Part shown: positions 25,603 to 38,074 of the stretch, piece by piece
How positions within the stretch are numbered: position 1 is the first letter of the stretch
How the letters are laid out: the number at the start of each line of letters is the position of its first letter
Assembly: GCF_002884975.1 (NCBI RefSeq)
Contig: NZ_PJKB01000002.1
Span: 124,001 to 188,000 of the forward strand
Direction of reading: 5' to 3'
DNA: 64,000 nt
Source: Akkermansia muciniphila
GTDB lineage: Bacteria > Verrucomicrobiota > Verrucomicrobiia > Verrucomicrobiales > Akkermansiaceae
The notes under the pieces: model-generated
The model's database searches: none
Seen by the model: the letters and a program-made list of their open reading frames with translations, nothing else
What the model was told of the DNA's origin: nothing
Made by a program: the position numbers and the translations under genes

Positions 25603-27141
25603 TTATTTTTTAAGAGCGGGCGCATCCGTCCGGAAGGGCCGGGCCGGGAGCTGGTCTCCGTTGACCAGGTTGGGGGTTACGAAGCGGTTCCAGCAGTACC
25701 GGGCGTTCCTGGGGGATTTGACCTCCGGGGAAGTAAGGCGGATGACGGCGGTGCTGCCTTTTTTATTCACGATTTCCGCCGTGGCGGAATGGTAGGTCCC
25801 GTCCGCTCCGGCAATTTCAAACTGGGCCGGTTCCTTGCCGTCCGTCGTGGTCAGGCCTTTGGCATGTTCCAGTTGGATCAGAAGGGAGTTGCCGGAGGGT
25901 TTGAAGGCTTTGAAGGAGGGGCCTTCACAGGGAACCTTTTTGCCGTAAACCTTGTTGAGTGCCGTGTTCCCCGCGCGTTCTCCCACGGGACGCTTGAAGG
26001 GGGGGTGGACATCGGCGTTGGTGGAACCCAGGTCAATGGTGTTGACGCTGTAGACCTGCGGGACGGTTTTGGCTACCGTGTCCTGCATTTCCCGGAATTC
26101 CGGCCAGCCGGCACGGATTTTTGACGGATCGTTGATGCGGGGGAGCTGAATCATGACGAAGGGCATTTCCGGATTGCGGAAGGCTTTTCTCCAGGAGGAG
26201 ATCATGGTTTTCAGCAGCATGCCGTTCTGTTCGTTGTCAATGATTTCAGCGTCGGATTCGCCCTGGTACCAGATGACGCCCGTGATGGGAAGGGCTGTCA
26301 TCCACGCGATGCCGGATTCATAAAGGAACGCCGGTTTGTAGGGATGGTCAGGGGAGCCCTGGTCCAGGCGCGGGGAGATGTTCTTTTTGGCGCGGCCCCT
26401 CACCCAGTCGGAAATAAGGGGGGAATCCAGCCAGTGGTTGCCGCGCAGGGTGCGGAAGCTGTTGTTGGTGTTGATGACCTGCCGGGGTATCCACGCCGCT
26501 ATTTCCGAACCGCCGAGCGAGGAGTGGATGATGCCCACGGGCATGCCAAGGCCTTCCCGGAGCTTCTTGCCGAAGTAGTAGCCCACCGCCGTCATAGGGC
26601 CGGAGGTGGAAGGGGTGCTGGCCTGCCACTGCCCCTTGTAGAAATTATCCGTGGTGACGGAGGCGAAGTCCTTGTCTGAATAAGGGGCGTTGTTGGTGTG
26701 GGCCTGGGGGACGTTGTTGAGCAGGCGGAGCTGTTCATCCCCGGAGGCGGCCATGTCTTCCCTGGCGGTATTGGTTTGGTTCAGGCGGAACAGCATGTTG
26801 GATTGTCCGGAGGCCAGCCACACCTCTCCCACCAGAACGTCGTCCAGCTTGGAGGAATCTCCGTTCTGGGTAGCCGTGAGCGTCTGTCCCGTGCCGTTGG
26901 GCTGCATGGGGGGGAGCATGACGCGCCACTTGCCCCGGGCGTCTGCCTTGGTGTTCAGGGTGGAGCTTCCGAAGGTGACGGATACCTCTTTGTTGGGGTC
27001 CGCCGTTCCCGAGACAGGTACGTTTTTTCCGTGGGGAAGGACCATGTGGGAGCCGTAGATGCGGTCGAATTGAGGAGCGGCCGCCCAGGCCGCGTTCAGG
27101 GCGACGGCAGCAATCAGGATGAATGGAGTATGGAGGTGCAT
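25603..27141 (-). CDS. Sialate O-acetylesterase-like protein
   Basis: This 512-residue secreted protein has a signal peptide (residues 1-20) and an N-terminal Ig-like segment. The SASA/SGNH catalytic domain carries the nucleophile in LASGQSNM, plus GVIWYQGESDAE and a C-terminal DVHPP. It probably removes O-acetyl esters from sialic acid, unmasking mucin glycans for sialidases. The strict substrate is inferred from family. The next gene starts 22 bp downstream, and a VC0807-like membrane gene ends 12 bp upstream, so a three-gene operon is likely. Confidence 0.9.
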   Translation of the reverse strand: MHLHTPFILIAAVALNAAWAAAPQFDRIYGSHMVLPHGKNVPVSGTADPNKEVSVTFGSSTLNTKADARGKWRVMLPPMQPNGTGQTLTATQNGDSSKLDDVLVGEVWLASGQSNMLFRLNQTNTAREDMAASGDEQLRLLNNVPQAHTNNAPYSDKDFASVTTDNFYKGQWQASTPSTSGPMTAVGYYFGKKLREGLGMPVGIIHSSLGGSEIAAWIPRQVINTNNSFRTLRGNHWLDSPLISDWVRGRAKKNISPRLDQGSPDHPYKPAFLYESGIAWMTALPITGVIWYQGESDAEIIDNEQNGMLLKTMISSWRKAFRNPEMPFVMIQLPRINDPSKIRAGWPEFREMQDTVAKTVPQVYSVNTIDLGSTNADVHPPFKRPVGERAGNTALNKVYGKKVPCEGPSFKAFKPSGNSLLIQLEHAKGLTTTDGKEPAQFEIAGADGTYHSATAEIVNKKGSTAVIRLTSPEVKSPRNARYCWNRFVTPNLVNGDQLPARPFRTDAPALKK

Positions 27142-27153
27142 GGTTTGAGCGGA

Positions 27154-27930
27154 TTATCTGAGAAGGAGTTCATCCCGGGTGAGTCCGGTGAGCTGGCCGA
27201 GGCGTTTGATCAGGCGCAGCATGATGAAGACGAGGGCTGCCAGGATGGGAACGCCGATGATCAGGAAGCCCCACCAGGTAATGCTGCCGATAGCTACATT
27301 ATAGGCCACCTGCTGTTCCGCCTCCGGCTGGCGCATGACGGAAGACATGAAGGAGAGGCTCAGGAAAAAGTTGCCGATGGATGAGGCCACGAGCGTGCCC
27401 GCCAGCACCCAGGATGAGCTGGCCAGCAGCCGCTGGTAGGCCTGCTCCGCGTCGTTGGCAGCCACCTTCTGTTCTATTCTGGATACGTCAAACAGCTCCG
27501 GCGTGTAAATGAATATGTTAAGCAGGGGGGAGCCCGTGGAACGGGAGACAATGACCGCGGCGGCCAGGATGAGGGGGATGAGGGCTTCCTTTCCGGCGAA
27601 CAGCCAGGGGGTGGCGCTGTGGATGCGCCCTTCCGGTCCGATGACGAAGATGCTGATGACGCCGGTAAGCAGCACGCCGGCCATGCCTACGCCGGACATC
27701 AAGTCGAATTTCCGGGTGACGACCAGGGAGCGGATTCCATAGACAAGAGGAAGGGACAGGGCGATGACGAGCGCCCACACGGGGCCAAGGTGCCAGAAGC
27801 TTTCCCCCGCCGGGCGTTGCAGGGGATTGGCCGGACCCGCGCTGCAGTAGTCCAGAATCAATACCGGCAGAAGGATGTTGATAAAAATTCCCAGGAGGGA
27901 GGAACGTGAGGTGTTTTGCTTCTTATCCAT
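27154..27930 (-). CDS. VC0807-like integral membrane protein
   Basis: This 258-residue protein has about six predicted membrane helices. It resembles the poorly characterised VC0807 family (ILLPVLILD near the N-terminus, then PLVYGIRSLVVTRKFDLMSG). The frame is open to 28098, but that stretch is not family-like, so ATG 27930 is preferred. It lies directly before the sialate O-acetylesterase gene. A transport role is possible but not shown. Confidence 0.7.
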   Translation of the reverse strand: MDKKQNTSRSSLLGIFINILLPVLILDYCSAGPANPLQRPAGESFWHLGPVWALVIALSLPLVYGIRSLVVTRKFDLMSGVGMAGVLLTGVISIFVIGPEGRIHSATPWLFAGKEALIPLILAAAVIVSRSTGSPLLNIFIYTPELFDVSRIEQKVAANDAEQAYQRLLASSSWVLAGTLVASSIGNFFLSLSFMSSVMRQPEAEQQVAYNVAIGSITWWGFLIIGVPILAALVFIMLRLIKRLGQLTGLTRDELLLR

Positions 27931-28152
27931 GAATTCGGAGGCAGGTACTTGTATCATACGCGGATATGCTCCCGCAAGTTGCAACCCCGTGTGTGAATGT
28001 AAAGACCAGAAGCAGGGGGGAAGGCGTTTTTTCCTGCACTGGCGGCCCTGCGGAAATCGTGGCATCCCACGGTATTTTCCGTTCTTTTGGCTGGACACAG
28101 GTGTGAATAATGTTCAGCTTCTCCCGTGACTCTGACAGATCATTTTTCCCCC

Positions 28153-29958
28153 ATGACTCAAACATCTTCTTTTTCGACGCTTGGCATTTCGCCGGAGATT
28201 CTGGAAGCCGTTGAAGTGCTCGGCTTCGATACTCCTTCCGCCATTCAGGAACAGGCGATTCCCGCCGCCATCGGAGGGTCCGATATCGTTGGTCTGTCCC
28301 ATACGGGGTCCGGCAAGACCCTTGCCTTTGCCATTCCGGCCCTGGAATGCATTGATCCGGATGAACGCAGCGTCCAGGTGCTGGCCCTGTGCCCCACGCG
28401 GGAACTGGCCGTCCAGATTTGCCGGGAAGTGGATAAGCTGGCGCTGTTCATGGACGGCGTTTCCGCAGTGCCCATTTACGGAGGGTCCTCCTTCCGTCCC
28501 CAGCTTGACGCCCTGCGCCGCGGCGTGCAGTTCGTGGTGGGAACGCCAGGCCGCGTCATGGACCTGATGGAATCCGGAGCGCTGAAGCTGGACAATCTCC
28601 GCATGCTGATTCTGGATGAAGCGGACGAGATGCTGGATATGGGATTTCTGGAAGATATTGAGCGTATTGCTGAGTTTATGCCGGAGACGAAGCAGACCCT
28701 GTTTTTCTCCGCTACCATGTCTCCGGAAATCAACCGCCTGGTGAGCCGGTTTATGAAGGACCCCGTCCAGATCACCATTGAGCGGCCCACGCTGACGGTG
28801 CCCACCATTGAACAGTCTTATTATGAGGTGGTGTTTTCTTCCCGGATTGAGGTGCTCAGCCGCCTGCTGGATACCGGAAAGATCAAGATGGGCCTGGTCT
28901 TTGCCAATACCAAGAAAGTGGTGGATGACATTGTGGACGGCCTGACGGCCAGGGGATATCCCGTGGACCGCCTTCACGGGGATATGCCGCAAATCATGCG
29001 GGAACGCGTGATGGACTCCTTCCGCAAGGGCAGCCTGCGCCTGCTGGTAGCCACGGATATTGCCGCCCGCGGTCTGGACGTGGATGATGTGGATGCCGTG
29101 GTTAACTTTGAACTGCCCCGTGATCCGGAGGATTACGTGCACCGCATCGGCCGCACGGCGCGCGCCGGGCGCAAGGGGAAGGCCATCACGTTTGTAGGCC
29201 GCCGCGATTTTTCCCTGATGAGCCGCATTGAACGCTTTATCGGCGTCAAGCTGACTCCGGAACCCGTGCTTACCGCCGTGCAGGTGGACCAGCTCCGGAC
29301 GGAATCCCTGGTGGATGACATTCTGGAACGCCTCAAGCCGGATGCCGTGCTGCCGGAAGAACTGAAGGATGTGGAGGCAGCCCCTGAAGCCCTGGCCGCC
29401 GCCCTGTTTGATTTGCTCCGGGAACGCACCCACCGGGAAGTGCAGCCCATTCCGGAAGACAAGCCGGCCCGCAAATCCCGCCATGTAGTCCAGCCCGGAG
29501 AAGAAACGGAAAGCCCGCAGAAGGGTGATTCCTGGCAGCATAATGGTGATACGGTCACGCTGTTCATGAACGGCGGCCGGATGATCGGCCTGAGGCCCAA
29601 GGACATCGCCGGACTGTTCTACAATACGGTGGAAATGGAAAAGGGCGCCGTGGGAGACATCAGGATTTTCCCCAAGCACTCCCTTATTGAAGTGGACGCT
29701 TCCGTGGCTCCCCAGCTTCTGGATGCCCTGGCTAACGCCACCGTCTGCGGGTATGAGGTTAATGTGCGCGAGGACAAGGGCACGCCGGAATATTCCGACG
29801 GACCGCGTCCGCCCCGCCGCAGCGGCGGATTCCGCGGAGGCTACCGTGGAGACCGGGACCGCGGTGGATTCAGGGGCAGCCGTGGCGGCTACCGCGATGA
29901 CCGGGGCGACCGCCGGAATGACCGTTTCCGGAGGGATGACCGGAAGAAAAGATTTTAA
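28153..29958 (+). CDS. DEAD-box RNA helicase with DbpA-type RNA-binding domain and RGG tail
   Basis: This 601-residue helicase carries all core motifs: a Q motif, motif I SHTGSGKT (49-56), PTRELAVQ, DEAD, SAT, ATDIAARGLD and HRIGRTARAG. A DbpA RNA-binding domain (about 460-535) recognisable by VTLFMNGGRMIGL follows. The last 50 residues are an Arg/Gly/Asp-rich RGG tail. The architecture matches CsdA/DeaD-like proteins in ribosome biogenesis and cold adaptation. The start at ATG 28153 is preferred over an upstream GTG at 28126. Confidence 0.92.
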   Translation: MTQTSSFSTLGISPEILEAVEVLGFDTPSAIQEQAIPAAIGGSDIVGLSHTGSGKTLAFAIPALECIDPDERSVQVLALCPTRELAVQICREVDKLALFMDGVSAVPIYGGSSFRPQLDALRRGVQFVVGTPGRVMDLMESGALKLDNLRMLILDEADEMLDMGFLEDIERIAEFMPETKQTLFFSATMSPEINRLVSRFMKDPVQITIERPTLTVPTIEQSYYEVVFSSRIEVLSRLLDTGKIKMGLVFANTKKVVDDIVDGLTARGYPVDRLHGDMPQIMRERVMDSFRKGSLRLLVATDIAARGLDVDDVDAVVNFELPRDPEDYVHRIGRTARAGRKGKAITFVGRRDFSLMSRIERFIGVKLTPEPVLTAVQVDQLRTESLVDDILERLKPDAVLPEELKDVEAAPEALAAALFDLLRERTHREVQPIPEDKPARKSRHVVQPGEETESPQKGDSWQHNGDTVTLFMNGGRMIGLRPKDIAGLFYNTVEMEKGAVGDIRIFPKHSLIEVDASVAPQLLDALANATVCGYEVNVREDKGTPEYSDGPRPPRRSGGFRGGYRGDRDRGGFRGSRGGYRDDRGDRRNDRFRRDDRKKRF

Positions 29959-30513
29959 CCGTTTTTCCGGGCTGACGGGCAGGAGAACTGTTTCCTGGTC
30001 TTTTAAAGGGAAACAGGATTCTTCTGCGGCTGCGGGAAAATGAGCCAGGAGAAACCCTGGCCCTTGAATTTCTTTTTCTCTGCTGCATAACTTTCAGCTT
30101 TAAGGTCAAACCGGGAAGTCTTCTATTTCCTGACGGAATAGGGAATATTGCCGTATAGGCACAGGCGCGCCGTATGGGACGGTTGGTGCGTTCAGGAAAG
30201 AAGGAGAAATTCAGGAGGATATCCTTGGGAAGCTGGAATCAAGCAGGGTTCCATGTATTTTTTAACGGAGTCATAAGTGGATATGCTTTCCGGAGCTTCA
30301 TCGTCTTCCGGATGCCAAGAGCCGCTTTGGCAGATGATGGATAGACCCTTAGGTTGTCCGGCAGCGTGCCGGAGTCCTTTAATAGGGTTATAGCTATTGA
30401 TAATCAACTGCCAATGGTGATGTTTCGTTTAATTCTCTTGAGAGTGGGCCGGTTTTCTGTAAGATGGACTAAATCTTTAACGTTTATCTTTCATATCATA
30501 TTTCCTTTTTAAG
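29959..30513. other. 555-bp gene-free interval
   Basis: No convincing full gene lies between the helicase and the sulfatase. On the minus strand, about 30192-30428 holds a protein-like frame without an ATG start (TTG at 30407) that could be a decayed gene (see findings). The 3' end is AT-rich and presumably contains the sulfatase promoter. Confidence 0.6.
30192..30407 (-). pseudogene. Possible gene remnant of unknown origin
   Basis: A 71-codon frame on the minus strand has protein-like composition, including KGLRHAAGQPKG, an acidic EDDEAPES segment and YPPEFLLLS before the stop. No ATG start is present, and a stop lies seven codons above the TTG. I do not recognise a family. Chance cannot be excluded. 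Confidence 0.25.
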
Positions 30514-32673
30514 ATGAAGCTGTTGTCCTTTCTAACCGTTTTGTTAACCGCTGCCGTTCCCTGCATGGCAGCTCCGGGGAAACCCGTAAAAACTTCCGCC
30601 AACGCGGAGAAAGCCGCGCGGCCCAATGTTATTTTCATTCTGGTGGATGACATGGGCTGGGGGGATCTGGATTCCAACTGGAGCCAGCAGAAATTAAACG
30701 GCCGGACGGTAGACAGGAAGAACGAGTTCAAGACTCCGGCCCTGTCTGCCATGGCGCGGGAGGGGATTCAGCTGCGCCGGCATTATTCCGCCGCTCCGGT
30801 CTGCGCTCCGGCGCGCGCCTCCCTGCTGCTGGGGGTGCACCAGGGGCATTCCCGCGTGGTGAGGAACAACCGCTTTGACTATCCCATTGAAGATTCCCAT
30901 ACGCTGGGAACCGTGATGCGTGATGCCGGATATGATACCGCCGCCATCGGCAAGTGGGGCGTGGGCGGCGGCGGGGAAAGCCACGGCCCGGTGACGGGCG
31001 GCCCCCACCAGCGCGGCTTCAATTATTTTTACGGAATCCTGGACCATCTGGCCGGGCATTTCCATTACCCTTCCGAGTCCCGTGACATTTTCGAGTATAA
31101 CGGTTACGCTTCCAATCCCGAATGGAAGAATATCAAGGACCAGGTTCCGCAGACCGCTTATTCCACGGATTTATTCGCCGCCCGCGCCAAGCAGTGGATT
31201 GTGGACCAGCGCAAGTCCGCCCGCAAGACCGGCAAGCCGTTTTTCCTGTACCTGGCTTTTCCGGCCCCTCACGGCAACCTGGTGGTTCCCGGAACGCCCT
31301 ATCCTGCCGGCGGCGGTTTGAAGGGCGGCCTGCAGTGGGTGAAGAAGAACGGCACGGAATCCGTAAATACGGCTTTTGACGTCAAGGCGGAAAAGGACAA
31401 GGATACTTATATTCATCCGGACAACGCCCGCTTCCCGAATGAGGTGGCCAAACGGCATTCCACGATGATCCGCCGCGTGGATGATGCCGTGGCGGATTTG
31501 ATCCATCTGCTCAAGGATTTGAAGATCGACAATGATACGATGATCGTCTTTACGTCTGACAACGGCCCCCATAATGAGGGAGGCGCCGATCCCAAGCACA
31601 GGCACGGAGCGCAGAATCCGCAGTTTTTCAAGAGTTACGGCATGATGGACGGCATCAAGCGCGACTGCTGGGAGGGCGGCATGCGCGTTCCCGCGCTGGT
31701 ACGCTGGCCCGCCCGCATTCCCAAGGGGCAGATCAGCCTGCAGCCTGGCCAGTTCCATGACTGGCTGGCTACCCTGGCGGATGCCGCCGGAGTGCCGGTT
31801 CCCGCCCGCAGCGACGGCGTTTCCCTGCTTCCGACGCTGACAGGCCATGCGGACCAGCAGAAGCCGGGAATTATTTATTCCGAATATAATGTTGCCGGCA
31901 AAACACCTGGTTACAAGGATTTCCTGGGAGAACACAAGGGAGCGGAACGGGGCCAGCAGCAGATTGTCTTTGTGGACGGCCTGAAAGGCTTGCGCATGGG
32001 CGTGAAGGATGCGGATAAGGATTTCATGATTTTTGACACCCTGAATGACCCGCAGGAAAGCAAGGACCTGGCTTCCTCCAGGCCGGAGCTCCAGGCCCGC
32101 ATGAAGGCCGCCGCCCTGTCCAACCGCCGTACCTTCCTTCCTGCCAAGACGGTGTTTGATACGGAGCTGGTTCCGGCAGTGGAAGTGAAGGGCGCCGCCT
32201 CTCCCGGCTTGAAGTGGTCCGTTTATGAAGGTGAGTTCCCGTGGGTCCCGGATTTCCGCCAGATGAAGAAGCAGCCTGCCGCGCACGGCGTGGCTCCGTC
32301 ACCGTCCGTCAAGATGAACGGTCCCCGGAAGCGCGGAGTGGAGCTGACGGGGTTGGTGAAGATTCCCGCTGACGGGGAGTATACTTTTTACCTGTCCACG
32401 GACGCGAACAAGGGAAGCAAGGCCTTTGTCCGCCTGCACGGCATGGAGCTGATTGACGCGGACAAGACTTACGAGCCGGGCACTGAAGTTTCCTCCGATC
32501 TGGGCGACCGGAAGAACCCCGTTTATTTGAAGGCCGGGCTGCATCCCATCCGCATCAGCTATGTAGGTAATGCTGGCCCCGCCTCCAAGCTGGTCTTGAA
32601 GTGGGAAGGTCCCGGCCTGCCCAAGCAGGAGATTCCGGCATCTGCGTTCAGCCATGACAGCGCAGGCAAGTAA
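30514..32673 (+). CDS. Secreted sulfatase with C-terminal PA14-like domain
   Basis: This 719-residue protein has a signal peptide (residues 1-19). The sulfatase domain (about 36-560) binds metal through the N-terminal DD pair (45-46). The formylglycine motif CAPAR is at 97-101, so it needs a maturase encoded elsewhere. HDNGP-like TSDNGPHNEGG and the GKWG loop are also present. Residues 590-715 resemble a PA14 module, which often binds carbohydrate. The enzyme probably desulfates mucin O-glycans, with unknown regiospecificity. A DUF805 gene follows after 9 bp. Confidence 0.92.
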   Translation: MKLLSFLTVLLTAAVPCMAAPGKPVKTSANAEKAARPNVIFILVDDMGWGDLDSNWSQQKLNGRTVDRKNEFKTPALSAMAREGIQLRRHYSAAPVCAPARASLLLGVHQGHSRVVRNNRFDYPIEDSHTLGTVMRDAGYDTAAIGKWGVGGGGESHGPVTGGPHQRGFNYFYGILDHLAGHFHYPSESRDIFEYNGYASNPEWKNIKDQVPQTAYSTDLFAARAKQWIVDQRKSARKTGKPFFLYLAFPAPHGNLVVPGTPYPAGGGLKGGLQWVKKNGTESVNTAFDVKAEKDKDTYIHPDNARFPNEVAKRHSTMIRRVDDAVADLIHLLKDLKIDNDTMIVFTSDNGPHNEGGADPKHRHGAQNPQFFKSYGMMDGIKRDCWEGGMRVPALVRWPARIPKGQISLQPGQFHDWLATLADAAGVPVPARSDGVSLLPTLTGHADQQKPGIIYSEYNVAGKTPGYKDFLGEHKGAERGQQQIVFVDGLKGLRMGVKDADKDFMIFDTLNDPQESKDLASSRPELQARMKAAALSNRRTFLPAKTVFDTELVPAVEVKGAASPGLKWSVYEGEFPWVPDFRQMKKQPAAHGVAPSPSVKMNGPRKRGVELTGLVKIPADGEYTFYLSTDANKGSKAFVRLHGMELIDADKTYEPGTEVSSDLGDRKNPVYLKAGLHPIRISYVGNAGPASKLVLKWEGPGLPKQEIPASAFSHDSAGK

Positions 32674-32682
32674 GAGCCTCAG

Positions 32683-33312
32683 ATGAGCGATCTTTACGAG
32701 TACCAGGCGATCGACGGTTCCTCCAAGGGGCCCGTTTCCCTGGTGCTTCTGATCCAGGCCCGCAATCACGGGCGCCTGTCCAACCGCACCATGGTGAGGA
32801 AGCTTCCCGCCGGGGGCTGGCAGCCGTTGTCTTCCTTCATTCCGTCCATGACCGTCATGGACGCTGATATGGAGGAATCCGCCATGCCGGAGCCTGAAAC
32901 GGGGTTCGAGCCCGCCATTCCTGCCTGGACCCGGAAGAAGTATTGGATGCGCATCATTAAGGGATGGTGCAGTTTTGAAGGGCGCGCCGGAAAGCAGGAG
33001 ATGCGCGAGGTTTATTCCATCGTGGGCGTCGCGTGGCTGGCCGTGGCAGGGGGGCCGGCCATCGTGAAAAGCGGCTTTTTCTCTGTGTCTCCCATGATGG
33101 AGCTGTTTTTTCCCCTGGCTTACGTAGTGCTTCCCGTGTTGTTTCTCCCCCTGGCGGCTACGATGGTGCGCCGCCTGCACGATGTGGGGAAAAGCGGCCT
33201 TTCCCTGATATGGCTGGCCGTGCCCGTAGTAGGCTGGCTGCTGTTGCTGTATTTGTGCTACGGGGAGAGCCTGCCGGGAGAGAACAAGTATGGGGAGCCG
33301 CCCTGGAATTGA
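32683..33312 (+). CDS. GYF_2/DUF805 membrane protein
   Basis: This 209-residue protein has an N-terminal GYF_2-like segment (about 1-65, YEYQAIDGSSKGPVSL...), a linker, then DUF805. The DUF805 part has hydrophobic helices and the conserved RRLHDVGKSG motif; the C-terminus carries the GENKYG ending. The function of DUF805 is unknown. The start lies 9 bp after the sulfatase stop, so the two are translationally close and may be co-expressed. Confidence 0.8.
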   Translation: MSDLYEYQAIDGSSKGPVSLVLLIQARNHGRLSNRTMVRKLPAGGWQPLSSFIPSMTVMDADMEESAMPEPETGFEPAIPAWTRKKYWMRIIKGWCSFEGRAGKQEMREVYSIVGVAWLAVAGGPAIVKSGFFSVSPMMELFFPLAYVVLPVLFLPLAATMVRRLHDVGKSGLSLIWLAVPVVGWLLLLYLCYGESLPGENKYGEPPWN

Positions 33313-33539
33313 AGACCCGCAGGTTGAAAGTCGGGGATTTTACGGCATGTGCACATCATTACCAACATGATCAGGATGAACGGGTTTTTAATGGTATGGA
33401 TCCTTGTTCAGGGGATTACCACCGGATTTTCCCAGACTGAGTTTTTCACTTGTTAACCGGCAATCCTTGATTTCCTCCGGTAATTCACGGATGGCCGGTC
33501 GTATGTCTGTTGCGCGTATCTCCCGGCTTCCGGTAATGA

Positions 33540-33573
33540 AAAGGGCTGTCCCATTCCTATGGGACAGCCCTTT
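33540..33573 (-). terminator. Rho-independent terminator of gcvP
   Basis: A perfect 15-bp stem (33540-33554 with 33559-33573) with a 4-nt loop is followed on the minus strand by UUUU. It lies about 25 nt after the gcvP stop. Confidence 0.85.
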
Positions 33574-33596
33574 CCGGGTTAAGGTTGCAGGCAGGT

Positions 33597-36443
<2,847 letters not shown>

Positions 36444-36494
36444 GTGGTGTCTGGCAGGTATGGGCCCGGCCGTGGGGCCGGGTTAAATTAAAAG

Positions 36495-36518
36495 GCCCCG
36501 GGATGGAATCACCGGGGC
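36495..36518 (-). terminator. Terminator or attenuator between gcvH and gcvP
   Basis: Stem arms 36495-36501 and 36512-36518 are GC-rich. On the minus strand the hairpin is followed by CUUUU. It could reduce transcription into gcvP and set the H:P ratio; this is inference. Confidence 0.6.
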
Positions 36519-36537
36519 GGGGGGAGGAAGGAATGGG

Positions 36538-36918
36538 TCAGGAGCAGTATTCCTCGTAGTCCGTGGCGTTCATCATGTCTTCCGTTTCCGTGGGGACGTC
36601 CAGGCGGATTTTGTACAGCCAGCCTGCGCCGTAGGGATCGGAGTTGATGAGGGAAGGATCATTGGAGAGTTCTTCATTCACTTCCAGAATCTCACCGGAA
36701 ACGGGAGTGTATACGTCGCTGGCAGCCTTGACGGATTCCACAACGGCGACGGGGTCGCCGGCGGCAACGGTGGCGCCTACTTCGGGGAGGTCTACAAAGA
36801 CTACATCGGAGAGTTCGGCCTGAGCATGGTCTGAAATACCGATGGTGCCGATGTCTCCGTCAATTTCAACCCATTCATGGTCTTTGGAATACAGCAGGTT
36901 TTCTGGTACGTCGTGCAT
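36538..36918 (-). CDS. gcvH: Glycine cleavage system H protein
   Basis: This 126-residue lipoyl carrier has the lipoylation lysine K64 in [11 protein letters not shown]. It shuttles the aminomethyl group between P- and T-proteins. Length and fold are canonical. gcvT lies 70 bp upstream on the same strand. Confidence 0.97.
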   Translation of the reverse strand: MHDVPENLLYSKDHEWVEIDGDIGTIGISDHAQAELSDVVFVDLPEVGATVAAGDPVAVVESVKAASDVYTPVSGEILEVNEELSNDPSLINSDPYGAGWLYKIRLDVPTETEDMMNATDYEEYCS

Positions 36919-36988
36919 AAGATGTAATTGTTTGAGATGAGAGTGTAGTAAAATACGGTGTTTGTCAGTTTATTTCTGCGCAGTAGTG

Positions 36989-38074
36989 TCAGCCTTTCTT
37001 ATAAAAGGGTTTTTTAACTACCACGGCGGGGAATTTTCTTCCCCTTACGTCAATTTCCAGCTCCGTGCCGACCTTGGCATGGGCGACAGGCAGGTAGGCC
37101 AGGGCAATGCCCTTCATCAGTGAAGGAGAGAGCACGCCGCTGGTAAGTTCTCCGATGGCTTCTCCTCCGGGAACGTGAACGGTATAGTGGGCGCGGGGAG
37201 GGGCTCCCTTGCCGGTGTATTCAATAGCCACCAGGCGCTTGCTGAGGCCATTGGCTTTTTGTTCACGAAGAATGCCGGCGCCGATGAATTCCGTATCCAG
37301 CGCGCAGAAGAAGCCGAGCCCGGCTTCCAGGGGCGTTTTGTCCGGAGCGAGGTCGGAACCGTTCAGAGGATAGCACATTTCCAGGCGCAGGCTGTCGCGT
37401 GCGCCCAGCCCGCAGGGCTTGGCTCCTGCGTCAAGAAAGGCTTCAAACCATTTGACGCCTTCCCCGGCCGGGCAGAAGAATTCAAAACCGTCTTCCCCGG
37501 TATAGCCGGTGCGGCAGACGATGAGGTCCGTTCCATCCACCGTGATGCGGGAAATGCCGTTGCGGGGAGGAAGTTCCACGCCGGGAATGACGCGGGCGAA
37601 GACTTCCCCGCATTTGGGACCCTGGACGGCCAGGCCCACATATTCGTCGGAGTGGTTTTCCAGGACCACTTCCGCGGGTTTGTGGGCGGAGAGCCAAGCA
37701 AAGTCTTCATCAATCTTGGAGGCGTTCACCACCACGAAGAAGGTTTCCGGTTCCATCCGGTACAGGATGAGGTCATCAATGACGCCCGCCTGCTCATTAA
37801 GCATGATGGAGTATTGCCCCTGGCCGATGTCCAGCTTGTTGATATCATTGGTCAGCATGGAGTTCAGCCATGCCGCGGCTGCGGCGCCGGCTACCGTGAA
37901 CTGGCCCATGTGGGAGATGTCAAAGATGCCGCAGGCTTCGCGCACGGCTTTGTGTTCGTCCAGGATGCCGGTGTATTGCACCGGCATGTTCCAGCCGGCG
38001 AAGGGGACCATTCTGGCACCCAGTTCAACGTGCTTGGCGGCCAAAGGTGTGGATTTGACGTCGGAATCAGTCAT
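36989..38074 (-). CDS. gcvT: Aminomethyltransferase (glycine cleavage T-protein)
   Basis: This 361-residue T-protein transfers the methylene carbon from aminomethyl-lipoyl-GcvH to tetrahydrofolate. Motifs such as PFAGWNMPVQY and GIFDISHMGQ are diagnostic. The length is normal. ychF ends 75 bp upstream in the same direction, so that gap is too short for a glycine riboswitch. Confidence 0.96.
   Translation of the reverse strand: MTDSDVKSTPLAAKHVELGARMVPFAGWNMPVQYTGILDEHKAVREACGIFDISHMGQFTVAGAAAAAWLNSMLTNDINKLDIGQGQYSIMLNEQAGVIDDLILYRMEPETFFVVVNASKIDEDFAWLSAHKPAEVVLENHSDEYVGLAVQGPKCGEVFARVIPGVELPPRNGISRITVDGTDLIVCRTGYTGEDGFEFFCPAGEGVKWFEAFLDAGAKPCGLGARDSLRLEMCYPLNGSDLAPDKTPLEAGLGFFCALDTEFIGAGILREQKANGLSKRLVAIEYTGKGAPPRAHYTVHVPGGEAIGELTSGVLSPSLMKGIALAYLPVAHAKVGTELEIDVRGRKFPAVVVKKPFYKKG

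Noticed and set aside
28114-29679. Long minus-strand frame opposite the DEAD-box helicase
   Set aside because: All helicase motifs are on the plus strand; the antisense frame has no family similarity.
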